In this document: one piece after another, positions 24,144 through 32,877 of the stretch
How the letters are laid out: each line of letters opens with the position of its first letter
How positions within the stretch are numbered: position 1 is the first letter of the stretch
From: an uncultured Lachnospiraceae bacterium
Lineage (GTDB): Bacteria > Bacillota > Clostridia > Lachnospirales > Lachnospiraceae
Direction of reading: 5' to 3'
Length of the DNA stretch: 35,566 nt
Assembly: GCA_910585205.1 (NCBI GenBank)
Contig: CAJUCC010000002.1
Span: 1-35,566 of the forward strand
Made by a program: the position numbers and the translations under genes
Notes under the pieces: model-generated
The model's input: only the letters and a program-made list of their open reading frames with translations
What the model was told of the DNA's origin: nothing
Database searches by the model: none

Positions 24144-25504
24144 TCCTCCAGCTTATTTACCAGTTCTTTAAATAAATTCCCTCTCACTTCATAATTGGGA
24201 AACATCCCCCAGCTCGCACAGGCGGGGGACAAAAGCACCGCGTCACCCGGACGCGCCTTTTCGGCACAGATTTGCACCGCTTCCTCCAGAGAATCTGCCA
24301 TAACAATATTTGTAAAGCCATGCCTGCGCGCGCAGGCCGCTATCGCATCTTTTGTCTGCCCAAGCAGCACCAGCCAGGTCACTTTGCCGTCAAAGGCTTC
24401 CAGCCAATCGTCATATGTGCTGCCCTTATCATAACCGCCGCCGATCAGAACCGTCGGCCGGTCCATGGCCCGGATACCGCGGATCGCGGCATCGGGATTG
24501 GTGCCCTTGGAGTCGTTATAATAAACCACACCTTTTTTGGATGCCACATACTCAATCCGGTGTTCCACTGCCCGGAACGCTTTGGCGGTCTGTGCAATCT
24601 GCTGCAGCGGAACGCCCATACTATATGTCAGCCCAATGGCCGCCATCATATTCTCCGCATTGTGGATGCCCGGCAGCTTTGTCTCCCGAAAGCAGACAAC
24701 CTTTACCGGTGCGCCGCCGTCCGCCAGATAAATATCCCCGTCCTGCAGATAAATCCCTTTTTCCAGTACCCGTGCGGATGAGAAATAAAAAGGCTCCGCG
24801 GCCGTCCGCTCTCCGATCGCCCGCGTATACGCATCCTCGTAGTTTAAAATGCATCGGCTTCCCTTTTTCTGGTTCCGGGCTATCGCCTCTTTTACCGCCG
24901 CATAATTTTCCATCGTATGATGCCGGTTGAGATGATCCGGCGTAATATTCAGGACAGCCGAGACATCCGGTGTAAAATTATGGATTGTCTCGAGCTGAAA
25001 GCTGCTGATCTCCGCCACCGTCACCGAGTTTTCGGTCGTATCACATGCTACGGAAGTATAGGGAATGCCGATATTGCCGACAACAAACGCCTCCTTCTGA
25101 TAATCTTTCATAATCTGGCCGGCAAGCGCCGTCGTCGTCGTCTTCCCGTTGGTCCCCGTAATGGCAATCAGCCGCCCCTTTGCGAAACGATACGCCAGCT
25201 CGATTTCCCCCCAGATCGGTATGCCTCTGTCCCGAAATCCATCCATAAACGGCGTATCCACAGGTACCCCGGGACTGACGACGACAAGTTCTGTCCGCGC
25301 CGCCGCCTCCTGCGGCAGCGTGCCTGTGTAGATCTCCGTCTCCGGATCTGCGGGAAGCTTTTGTCTGACAGCATCCGGCTGCACTGCTTCATTGCCGTCA
25401 AACAGGATAACACGCGCACCGCCCGCGCCTGACGCAAGCTGCGCCGCACTGATACCGCTGATACCCGTGCCTACGATCAACACGTATTTTCCCTTCAGTT
25501 CCAT
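24140..25504 (-). CDS. murD: UDP-N-acetylmuramoyl-L-alanine--D-glutamate ligase
   Basis: A 454-residue cytosolic Mur ligase that adds D-Glu to UDP-MurNAc-L-Ala with ATP. An N-terminal Rossmann GTGISGISAAQ domain is followed by the ATP loop GTNGKTTTTAL (near 114-124), an EISSFQLE region, HH motif LNRHHTMENY and the C-terminal domain with the DSKGTNPDAA loop. It lies between mraY (37-bp gap) and ftsW (4-bp overlap). Length is normal. Confidence 0.97.
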   Translation of the reverse strand: MELKGKYVLIVGTGISGISAAQLASGAGGARVILFDGNEAVQPDAVRQKLPADPETEIYTGTLPQEAAARTELVVVSPGVPVDTPFMDGFRDRGIPIWGEIELAYRFAKGRLIAITGTNGKTTTTALAGQIMKDYQKEAFVVGNIGIPYTSVACDTTENSVTVAEISSFQLETIHNFTPDVSAVLNITPDHLNRHHTMENYAAVKEAIARNQKKGSRCILNYEDAYTRAIGERTAAEPFYFSSARVLEKGIYLQDGDIYLADGGAPVKVVCFRETKLPGIHNAENMMAAIGLTYSMGVPLQQIAQTAKAFRAVEHRIEYVASKKGVVYYNDSKGTNPDAAIRGIRAMDRPTVLIGGGYDKGSTYDDWLEAFDGKVTWLVLLGQTKDAIAACARRHGFTNIVMADSLEEAVQICAEKARPGDAVLLSPACASWGMFPNYEVRGNLFKELVNKLED

Positions 25505-25541
25505 TGCTCTCTCCTTTGTTTCCTTATTATAATGCAGTCGC

Positions 25542-26504
25542 TTATAAGGCCATCAGTCCCACCAGACACAGAATCGCCGTCACAATGGAAAAGACTGCCA
25601 CCACACGTGTCTCTGACCATCCGCACAGCTCAAAGTGATGATGAATGGGCGCCATCTTAAAGATACGCTTCCCGCCGGTCGCTTTAAAATAACTCACCTG
25701 TATGATAACGGACAATACTTCCGCCAGGTAGATAAAACCGACAATCACAATAAACAACGGCATCTGCATCAGATATGCGCAGGAGGCGACAAAGCCGCCC
25801 AGAGCCAGGGAACCGGTATCTCCCATAAAAACTCTGGCCGGATAAACATTAAACAGTAAGAATCCGAGCAGCGAACCGACAACCGCACAGGTGACAGGAT
25901 CAATACCGCTGTTTGTACCGATGGCAACCACCGTAAAAAAGGTGGCAACCATAATGGTGACGCTGCTCGCCAGTCCATCCAGTCCGTCCGTAAAATTCGT
26001 GCCGTTCACCGTGCCGATCACGACAAAAAACAACAATGGTATGTTAAAAATACCGAAATCCAGATACGTTTCCGGAAAGAACGGTACCTTCATAGCCAGG
26101 CTCACATCCGTATAATGCAGCAGATAATAGGCAAAAATGCCTGTGACAACAATCTGACCCGCCATCTTCTGCAGGGCTGTCAGGCCAAGGGAACGCTTCA
26201 GAACGACTTTAATATAATCGTCCAGAAAGCCGATCAGCCCAAACCCCAATGTCAGAAACAGCACCGGTATAATCTTCGGATAGCTGCGCACATACGGAAG
26301 CGACGTCAAAAGCACACTGCCCAGAATCAGGATGCCGCCCATGGTAGGCGTCCCGGTTTTCTTCAGATGTGACTTGGGCCCTTCCTCCCGCTCCGTCTGT
26401 CCTACATGAAGTCTCTTTAAAAAAGGAATAATCAGAGGACCTGCCATTACACTGATGATAAATGCTATGATTACCGGTATCACTACCGAACTGTTAAGTA
26501 CCAT
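25542..26504 (-). CDS. mraY: Phospho-N-acetylmuramoyl-pentapeptide-transferase
   Basis: A 320-residue, ten-helix membrane enzyme that makes lipid I from UDP-MurNAc-pentapeptide and undecaprenyl phosphate. The DD pair lies in FLDDYIKV, the substrate region in NFTDGLDGLAS, and a third acidic site in FMGDTGSLALGG; MAPIHHHFE is the family HHH loop. It lies between the second PBP and murD in the standard dcw order. Confidence 0.98.
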   Translation of the reverse strand: MVLNSSVVIPVIIAFIISVMAGPLIIPFLKRLHVGQTEREEGPKSHLKKTGTPTMGGILILGSVLLTSLPYVRSYPKIIPVLFLTLGFGLIGFLDDYIKVVLKRSLGLTALQKMAGQIVVTGIFAYYLLHYTDVSLAMKVPFFPETYLDFGIFNIPLLFFVVIGTVNGTNFTDGLDGLASSVTIMVATFFTVVAIGTNSGIDPVTCAVVGSLLGFLLFNVYPARVFMGDTGSLALGGFVASCAYLMQMPLFIVIVGFIYLAEVLSVIIQVSYFKATGGKRIFKMAPIHHHFELCGWSETRVVAVFSIVTAILCLVGLMAL

Positions 26505-26546
26505 ATCTCCCGTCCTTTCCGGATCTTTCGCTGTCTTTTCCGTTCC

Positions 26547-28271
26547 CTATCCGTCCGTTTCTTCCAGATAAGGAAGAATGTTTTCAAAAAGCTGTCTGAT
26601 AACCGGCGCCGCAATCTGCCCGCCGTAGTATGTGCCCTGAGGGTTGTTGATAATCGCAATGGCCATCACCTGCGGATCATCCGCAGGGGCAAACCCTAGG
26701 AACGAAGAAATATACCGGCCGCTCCCTCTCGGCAGCGTCTGGCTGGTGGCAGTCTTGCCGCCCACCCGGTACCCCTCCACAGATCCGTTCTTTCCGCCGC
26801 CGTTCTCCACAACCTGCTCCAGCATCATTTTCATCGTCTCCGATGTCTCCGCAGAGACAATTCCCTCTCTGACCGGATACGTAAACACTCCGGAAACCCT
26901 CTTGTCCTGCCCCGATGCCCGCAGGCCGAAATGCGGTGTGACCCTTCTGCCGCCGTTGACAAAGGACGCGGCCGTTGTCATAAGCTGAATGGGGGTAATC
27001 TGGAACGACTGCCCGAAAGAAATCGTGGCCAGTTCCACCATGCCGATATTCTCTTTTTTATGCATAATTGTCGCCGCCTCCCCCGGCAGGTCAATGCCGG
27101 TTTTCTCCAGAAGGCCGAATTTCTGAAAATAATCGTAATACAGATCGCTCCCAAGCCGCATCCCCACCGTCACAAACACCGGATTGCAGGAGTTCATAGT
27201 CGCGTGTATAAAATCCTGACTGCCGTGTCCGCCCGCCTTGTGGCAGCGAATCCGGCGGTCTTCCACCATAATATAACCGGGACAATGGAACGTATCCGAT
27301 GTATGCACCACCCCTGCTTCCAGTCCGGCAGCCGCCGTTACCGTCTTAAAGGTGGAACCCGGTTCATACGTATCGTTAATGCAGCCGTTGCGCCACATCC
27401 GGTTCAGCGCATCCTGTTTCTGCTGCTCGCTTAACCCGCTCCCCGTCTCTTCCGGAAGGGTAAAGGGTTCATTCAGGTCAAACTCCGGGACATTTACCAT
27501 CGCCAGCAGTTCGCCGTTTTGCGGATTCATGACAATGATCGATACACTGTCCGCTTCCTTTGTCTCCAACGCCTGATACGCAAGCTGTGTGGCATATTTC
27601 TGAATATTCATATCCATGGAAATCGTCAGGTCACTGCCGTCCACCGGTTCGATGCGGTTTTCCCCGGCCGCATCCAATTCGATGCCCCTGGCATCCGTAA
27701 CGGTCAGTATGGTGCCCGGCTCTCCCTCCAGCACGGCATCGTATGCCACTTCCAGGCCGATGATCCCCTGATTGTCTCCGCCGGTAAATCCCAGAACTTT
27801 GGAGGCCAGTTCGCCGTACGGATAATATCGTTTGAAATCTTCATCCACCTTTACGCCGGGCAGATTGTAATCGCGGATCGTATCGCCCGTCGCTTTCTCC
27901 ACATTGCTTTTGATCCGCTCGATGGCGGATACCTTTTCCACCCGCTTTCTGACATATTCCTCATCCAGCGTCAGTTCGCGGCAGAGCATGGCAATCACCG
28001 CCTCTTTGTCCTCGATCTGACTGTGTATGACCGAGATGGTGCAGACTGTCTTATTATCCGCCAGCACCACGCCGTTTCGGTCCAGTATCCTGCCTCTGGC
28101 CGCCTTAATGCTCCGTTCCCGCTCGTGCAGTTCCCGGGCCTGCTCCGCATAATACTGCGACTGCCCGATCATCAGATAAGAAAGCCGCACGCTCAGCCCG
28201 ATAAAGGAGACAAGAAAAATCAGGAAGGCCGCCAGTATCTTCTTTCGGTGAAAGGTCTTATTTTTCTCCAC
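26547..28271 (-). CDS. Class B penicillin-binding protein (SpoVD position), KTG motif reads KTA
   Basis: A 574-residue transpeptidase with an N-terminal membrane segment (about 12-31), a dimerisation domain and a C-terminal transpeptidase domain. The active Ser is in GSTFK (near 307), SCN follows in MNSCNPVF, and the third motif is GGKTATSQ (near 506), so the usual Gly is Ala. It occupies the spoVD place relative to ftsL and mraY but lacks a PASTA domain. Either a cortex or a division role is possible. It is separated from the upstream PBP by 63 bp. Confidence 0.93.
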   Translation of the reverse strand: MEKNKTFHRKKILAAFLIFLVSFIGLSVRLSYLMIGQSQYYAEQARELHERERSIKAARGRILDRNGVVLADNKTVCTISVIHSQIEDKEAVIAMLCRELTLDEEYVRKRVEKVSAIERIKSNVEKATGDTIRDYNLPGVKVDEDFKRYYPYGELASKVLGFTGGDNQGIIGLEVAYDAVLEGEPGTILTVTDARGIELDAAGENRIEPVDGSDLTISMDMNIQKYATQLAYQALETKEADSVSIIVMNPQNGELLAMVNVPEFDLNEPFTLPEETGSGLSEQQKQDALNRMWRNGCINDTYEPGSTFKTVTAAAGLEAGVVHTSDTFHCPGYIMVEDRRIRCHKAGGHGSQDFIHATMNSCNPVFVTVGMRLGSDLYYDYFQKFGLLEKTGIDLPGEAATIMHKKENIGMVELATISFGQSFQITPIQLMTTAASFVNGGRRVTPHFGLRASGQDKRVSGVFTYPVREGIVSAETSETMKMMLEQVVENGGGKNGSVEGYRVGGKTATSQTLPRGSGRYISSFLGFAPADDPQVMAIAIINNPQGTYYGGQIAAPVIRQLFENILPYLEETDG

Positions 28272-28334
28272 GGAAGTTCCATAAAAGCATTTTATACCAT
28301 TTTATGATTTATTTTTTCTCCTTATTCCACTCTC

Positions 28335-30614
28335 CTAATCCATCAGAGGCACGCTTTCCACCGCCTGTCCGGTAGCCGGGTCGATCAAAATGCCCGTCTC
28401 CGGTTCGATCAGGTATCCGGTTTCCGGATCCGTCTCATATCCCGCGATCCGCTCCCGCCATTCCCGCTCTTCTTCTGACATCTCATCGTCCTGCGGGCCC
28501 GCTTCTCCGCCGCCCGCAGGCTGCGTTCCGCCTTCCGGCGTCTGCGCGCCCTCGTCTCCGGTAATATCCAGTTCCTCCGGATCCTGTATCCCGCCGCTCT
28601 GCGGGTCATCCGGCTGTGTCCCGCCGCCGTCTTCCCCGGCTCCGTCACCCTGCCCGCCTTCCGTATCTTCCGCCGGCGGTATGCCCGGCACCTGCACGGC
28701 CAGTCCGCTTCCGCTGATTTCCGCCATTTCGTCTTCGGTCAGCTCTTCGGTCATAAAATAGTGCAGATAGGGGAGCGCTTCGGTTAAAATGCTTCTGACA
28801 ATGCGTGTTGCGAATTTGGCGTCATCCTGTTTGTCGGCATTGGGCCTGTCCACCACCACATAAATGGCGATCTGCGGATCATCCGCAGGCGCATAGCCCA
28901 TAAAAGAGCATACATAATTTTTCTTTGTACGGGGAACCATTTCGGCCGTCCCGGTCTTGCCCCCGATCGCGTAGCCCGCCGGCCTTGCCGTCGTACCCGT
29001 GCCCTCCGTCACCACACCGTTACAATAGTCTATAATTTTTTCCGATGTGCTGGCGGATATGGTCTGTTTCAAAAGTCTCGGCTCAATATTGCGGATGGTC
29101 GTGCCGTCGGAGCTGAGTATTTTATTGACCACATGCGGCTCATATAAATAACCGCCGTTTACCAGTGACGAAAAAGCCGTAATCATCTGTATCATGGTGA
29201 CATTAAAGCCCTGCCCGAATGTCGAAGTGGCCAGCTCCACCTCTCCCATATTGGAAGAAGTATAGACAAGTCCGACCGTGCGGGCCTCACCGGCCAGGTC
29301 GATATTCGTCCGCAGCCCCCACCCGAACGCCTCCTGAAACTGCAGGAAATAGTCCTTGCCAATGGCATCACCCATCTGCATCAGCGCCACGTTGCAGGAT
29401 TTTTCAATCGCCTGTTTTACGGTCAGCGTGCCGTCTCCCATACGCTGATGGCAGTGGATTTCATGACCGCCGTACCAGAGAGAACCGCCGCAGAAATACG
29501 TCTCGTTGCCGGTCATCCGGCCCGTTTCCAGCCCCATGGCCGCCGTAAAGGGCTTAGCCGTCGAACCCGGCTCAAACGTACTTGTAATGCAAAAATTTTT
29601 CCAGACAGAATTCAGATGAAACATCAGGCTGTCGTCGTCCATCGCATCCAAAACCTGCTGTGTAATAACTTCCTCGGTTTCTTTTCCGTTTTCGTCCAGC
29701 AGATTTGTCCCCAGAAGCACCTGTGGATTGTAAATATCGTTGAGGTCATAAAACGGATAGCTCGCCATGGCGAGAATCTCGCCCGTGTGCACATTCATCA
29801 TCACACAGCCTACATTGTATGCACCGTTGCCGTCCCGCGCGACATTTTTATTGTCCTCGTTGAACTGCTTCAGATTCTTCTCCACAATATTCTGGATATT
29901 GGAATCAATCGTCGTCACGATCGTATTGCCGTCGATCGCCGCCTTGGTCCGGCGTTCCAATGTGGAATCATCATTAAGATACCCATATTCTCTGCCGTTA
30001 ATTCCATTCAGTGTATCATTATAATATTCTTCCAGCCCGTAAGTACCCGTATTGTCTTTTCCGGTAAACCCAATCACGTCACAGGCCAGGCTGCCGCCCG
30101 GATACACCCGCTTATACTCTTCCTCAAACCAAATCCCCTTGATATTGGGATTGTTTTTCGTATCGTTCTGCAGCTCCACAAAAGGGCTGATCTCGTCATA
30201 GGAAAGCCGTTTTGCCAGCACACGGTATTTGGAATTGGGATTGGCCGTCAGAAAAGACCGTATCTCCGACGTATCCAGACCCAGGCAGCTTCCGAGCGCC
30301 TGCAGTGTCGCTTCCACATATTCCGGCTTTTCATTGACCAGCTCCGCATCCAAAATAACATTGTATACCTTTTCACTGACGGCTAACTTCGTGCCCTTGC
30401 AGTCCACAATATCACCGCGCTTAAACGGAATGACACGACTGTCATAACGCTGCTGTGAAAGCACCTGTCTCTTGTATCGTTCGCCATTGTCCCGGTTAAT
30501 CAGGATCAGCCGCACACTCAATCCAATAAAAGCTGACAGTACGAATAAAAACAATACCACCAGCTTCTTTTGCATCTTTGTCGTAAACTTATGACTCTGT
30601 ATGATCTTCCTCAC
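28335..30614 (-). CDS. Class B penicillin-binding protein (pbpB/ftsI position) with acidic repeat tail
   Basis: A 759-residue transpeptidase: basic N-terminus, membrane segment (about 18-40), a long dimerisation region and a transpeptidase domain with GSTAKPF (near 351), EKSCN and GGKTGTAEMVP (near 551). It lies directly after ftsL, where division PBP2B/FtsI genes sit. About 100 residues after the enzyme domain are acidic and Pro/Gly-rich, ending in three 8-residue units (DPETGYLI, EPETGILI, DPATGQAV). No PASTA domain was found. Confidence 0.94.
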   Translation of the reverse strand: MRKIIQSHKFTTKMQKKLVVLFLFVLSAFIGLSVRLILINRDNGERYKRQVLSQQRYDSRVIPFKRGDIVDCKGTKLAVSEKVYNVILDAELVNEKPEYVEATLQALGSCLGLDTSEIRSFLTANPNSKYRVLAKRLSYDEISPFVELQNDTKNNPNIKGIWFEEEYKRVYPGGSLACDVIGFTGKDNTGTYGLEEYYNDTLNGINGREYGYLNDDSTLERRTKAAIDGNTIVTTIDSNIQNIVEKNLKQFNEDNKNVARDGNGAYNVGCVMMNVHTGEILAMASYPFYDLNDIYNPQVLLGTNLLDENGKETEEVITQQVLDAMDDDSLMFHLNSVWKNFCITSTFEPGSTAKPFTAAMGLETGRMTGNETYFCGGSLWYGGHEIHCHQRMGDGTLTVKQAIEKSCNVALMQMGDAIGKDYFLQFQEAFGWGLRTNIDLAGEARTVGLVYTSSNMGEVELATSTFGQGFNVTMIQMITAFSSLVNGGYLYEPHVVNKILSSDGTTIRNIEPRLLKQTISASTSEKIIDYCNGVVTEGTGTTARPAGYAIGGKTGTAEMVPRTKKNYVCSFMGYAPADDPQIAIYVVVDRPNADKQDDAKFATRIVRSILTEALPYLHYFMTEELTEDEMAEISGSGLAVQVPGIPPAEDTEGGQGDGAGEDGGGTQPDDPQSGGIQDPEELDITGDEGAQTPEGGTQPAGGGEAGPQDDEMSEEEREWRERIAGYETDPETGYLIEPETGILIDPATGQAVESVPLMD

Positions 30615-30630
30615 GAAAACACCTGCTATC

Positions 30631-31131
30631 CTATTCCGGAATATCCGCTATCTGTCTGACATAGTCGCCGCCTTCTGACGCGTATTCCACAACCTGTCCT
30701 TCCGCCGCATAAGTCATTCCCAATTCCTCGATCGCAATTCTCTTGATCTCTTCCAGATTCACGCTGCTCTCGATCCGGCTGTATTCCTCGTCATTGGACA
30801 ACTTCAGGTCATTCAGCTGGCTCTCCAGCGATGCAATATGATTGATACTGTTTGTTATATCGGATTGTAAACGAATGTAACTGATTAATATAATGCCGGA
30901 AATCACCATAGCAAAGGCCAGAAACAATACATACCCGGGATTCATGAGCATTGCTTTTTCCCGGTTTTTCCGAATGGCATGATTGTGTGTCCGTTTCGGC
31001 TTCTCCCGAATCGCCGTTCTTACGTCAAGCTGCCTTGCCGTATTTCCGTATACATATACATTGTTGATCGCATTCCTGCCGGTATCGGTCCTTTTTCCTG
31101 TGTATGGCCTCTTACGATTCCGTTCGGTCAT
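30631..31131 (-). CDS. ftsL: FtsL-like septum protein
   Basis: 166 residues: a basic cytoplasmic end (1-62), one membrane segment (about 66-86) and a coiled-coil-like outer part with a SNDEEYSRIESSVNLEEIKRIAIEELGM repeat. This layout and the place between rsmH and the PBPs identify FtsL or a DivIC relative; the family is too variable for certainty. It overlaps rsmH by 4 bp and precedes the PBP by 16 bp. It would join DivIB and DivIC at the septum. Confidence 0.85.
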   Translation of the reverse strand: MTERNRKRPYTGKRTDTGRNAINNVYVYGNTARQLDVRTAIREKPKRTHNHAIRKNREKAMLMNPGYVLFLAFAMVISGIILISYIRLQSDITNSINHIASLESQLNDLKLSNDEEYSRIESSVNLEEIKRIAIEELGMTYAAEGQVVEYASEGGDYVRQIADIPE

Positions 31132-32072
31132 ATCGACTCCCTCTTTTCAAATACTCTGAGCTTCGCACTCTTGGCACGTTTGTTCTCGCTCAGCTCCTGC
31201 CCGCCCGGCAGTATCGGTTTTTTTGTAATGACTTTTCCAAGGGACTTTCTGCCGCATACGCAGACCGGAAATTCCGGCGGACAGACACAGGGATTTTCAT
31301 AACGGCGCAGCGCCGTTTTTACAATCCTGTCTTCCAGCGAATGAAAGGTTATCACGCAGAGCCTGCCTCCCGGCCGCAGCAAATCCGCCGCCTTCTCCAG
31401 CACTTCCTCCAGCGCCTCCAGCTCACCGTTGCAGGCAATCCGAATCGCCTGAAACGTCTTTTTCGACGGATGCCCCAAACCTGCCCGCGCCTTTGCCGGT
31501 ATGGCAGCGCGGATGATTTCATTTAATTGTCCCGTTGTCCGAATCTCTTTTTCTTCCCGCGCCCGCACAATATGCCGGGCAATATTCCGGGCAAACCTGT
31601 CCTCCCCGTACTCTCTGATAATACGGCTCAAATCTTCCACAGACCAGGTATTGACGATCGTTCCCGCGGTCAAAGCCTGCCGTCTGTCCATCCTCATATC
31701 CAGTTTCGTGTCACAGCGATAGGAAAATCCGCGTTCCAGCGTATCAATCTGATAAGAAGAAACCCCCAGATCCAGCAAAATGCCGTCCACTGTCCCGACG
31801 CCTTCCTCCTGCAGCACCTTCGCCATATCACGAAAATTGCTGCGGATTAACGTCACCTTGTCCGCAAACGGAGCAAGCCGCTCCCCTGCGGCCGCAATCG
31901 CCGCGTCATCCTGATCCAGTCCGATCAGACGTCCCGCCGCCGAAAGTTTCTCTGCAATATGATAACTGTGTCCGCCGCCGCCAAGTGTCCCGTCTACGTA
32001 AACGCCGTCCGGCCTGATACGCAGCGATGCAATCACTTCCTCCAGCAGCACCGACCTGTGCCTGAATTCCAT
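31128..32072 (-). CDS. rsmH: 16S rRNA (cytosine1402-N4)-methyltransferase RsmH
   Basis: 314 residues. This SAM-dependent enzyme N4-methylates C1402 in the 16S rRNA P site (formerly MraW). The opening EFRHRSVLLEEVIASL, the SAM loop DGTLGGGGHSYHI, GLDQD, and ILLDLGVSSYQID are the family marks; the C-terminus has FHSLEDRIVK. It follows mraZ by 12 bp and overlaps ftsL by 4 bp. Confidence 0.98.
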   Translation of the reverse strand: MEFRHRSVLLEEVIASLRIRPDGVYVDGTLGGGGHSYHIAEKLSAAGRLIGLDQDDAAIAAAGERLAPFADKVTLIRSNFRDMAKVLQEEGVGTVDGILLDLGVSSYQIDTLERGFSYRCDTKLDMRMDRRQALTAGTIVNTWSVEDLSRIIREYGEDRFARNIARHIVRAREEKEIRTTGQLNEIIRAAIPAKARAGLGHPSKKTFQAIRIACNGELEALEEVLEKAADLLRPGGRLCVITFHSLEDRIVKTALRRYENPCVCPPEFPVCVCGRKSLGKVITKKPILPGGQELSENKRAKSAKLRVFEKRESI

Positions 32073-32084
32073 CTCAGCTCCTGT

Positions 32085-32516
32085 CTATATGCTCAGCCCC
32101 AAATCTGCCATATGTTCGGCAACGGCATCCATATCCTCAAAAGCCGCCGCATCTTCCCATCTCTCCCTGCTCCAGATCTCGATCCTGCTGCCTACGCCGA
32201 TCAGCACCACATCTTTTGACAGTGCGGCAAAATCACGGAGCGTCCCCGGTAATAATATTCTCCCCTGCCTGTCCACTTCCACACAGGCGGCTCCCGCCAG
32301 GAAAAAGCGTACAAAGGCTCTTGCTTCTTTATTCGTAATCGGCAGTGATTTCAGTTTCTCTTCGAATGCGGCCCACTCTTGATTGTCGTACACAAATAAG
32401 CACCCGTCCAGCCCTTTGGTGATGACAAATGTATCACCCAATGTCTCACGGAATCTGGAAGGTACGATCACTCTGCCCTTTGCATCGATTGTGTGGTTGT
32501 ATTCTCCCATAAACAT
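32085..32516 (-). CDS. mraZ: Transcriptional regulator MraZ
   Basis: 143 residues from ATG 32516, the same length and MFMGEY start as B. subtilis MraZ. The AGGTG ribosome binding site lies 6 bases before it; a frame extension up to 32612 is not needed and would cover the operator. Two AbrB-like halves carry the paired DxxxR motifs (DAKGRVIVPSRFR at 11-23 and DRQGRILLP). It is the first gene of the dcw operon and represses or tunes it in other bacteria. Three AAAGTGG-like boxes are upstream. Confidence 0.97.
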   Translation of the reverse strand: MFMGEYNHTIDAKGRVIVPSRFRETLGDTFVITKGLDGCLFVYDNQEWAAFEEKLKSLPITNKEARAFVRFFLAGAACVEVDRQGRILLPGTLRDFAALSKDVVLIGVGSRIEIWSRERWEDAAAFEDMDAVAEHMADLGLSI

Positions 32517-32576
32517 AACAATCACCTGCCCGGGTGGTCTGCCACGGAAAGTCTGCCACACAGTAACTACTGCAAG

Positions 32577-32603
32577 CCACTTTAAACCACTTTCCACCAC
32601 TCG
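32577..32603 (-). promoter_or_regulatory. MraZ operator: three boxes at 10-bp intervals
   Basis: On the minus strand CGAGTGG (32603-32597), AAAGTGG (32593-32587) and AAAGTGG (32583-32577) are spaced exactly 10 bp apart. This fits the AAAGTGN repeats reported as MraZ sites in Mollicutes. They begin at about +1 of the proposed promoter. A repeat GTGGCAGAC occurs further toward the gene (32537-32545 and 32551-32559). Confidence 0.75.
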
Positions 32604-32610
32604 TACAACC

Positions 32611-32639
32611 ATTTTATCCCAGATTGGATACTATGGCAA
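32611..32639 (-). promoter_or_regulatory. Promoter of the dcw operon
   Basis: TTGCCA, a 17-bp spacer and TAAAAT on the minus strand, about 95 bp before mraZ ATG. Between this promoter and the thrS terminator (32640-32787) the sequence is AT-rich and I see no gene; TTACA/TGTAA arms at 32758-32771 are the only other symmetry. Confidence 0.7.
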
Positions 32640-32787
32640 GTGGAACGTATGTTTCGGAATTGTTGCCAATATGTATCAAATGTCCCGGAAAACAGCAATT
32701 TCGGGCCGTTTTTATGCAAAATTATGCCAAAATCTTTTTAAAATTATTTCCATATTGTTACATTTTTGTAATATTTCGTCGAAACAC

Positions 32788-32822
32788 GCGAAAAAAAGAT
32801 GAGCGTATGCGAAAAAAAGATG
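32788..32822. repeat. 14-bp direct repeat at the thrS terminator
   Basis: GCGAAAAAAAGATG occurs at 32788-32801 and again at 32809-32822, a 21-bp period. On the minus strand each copy reads CATCTTTTTTTCGC, so the terminator's T-tract is present twice. Confidence 0.85.
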
Positions 32823-32856
32823 TAACATTTCGCATTCCGCAAAAGTGACATCTTTT
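32811..32856 (-). terminator. Intrinsic terminator after thrS
   Basis: AAAAGATGT (32815-32823) pairs with ACATCTTTT (32848-32856), and seven T residues follow on the minus strand. It ends the pnp-thrS run before the dcw promoter. Confidence 0.82.
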
Positions 32857-32877
32857 CTTCGTTTCAATCCCTATTGA

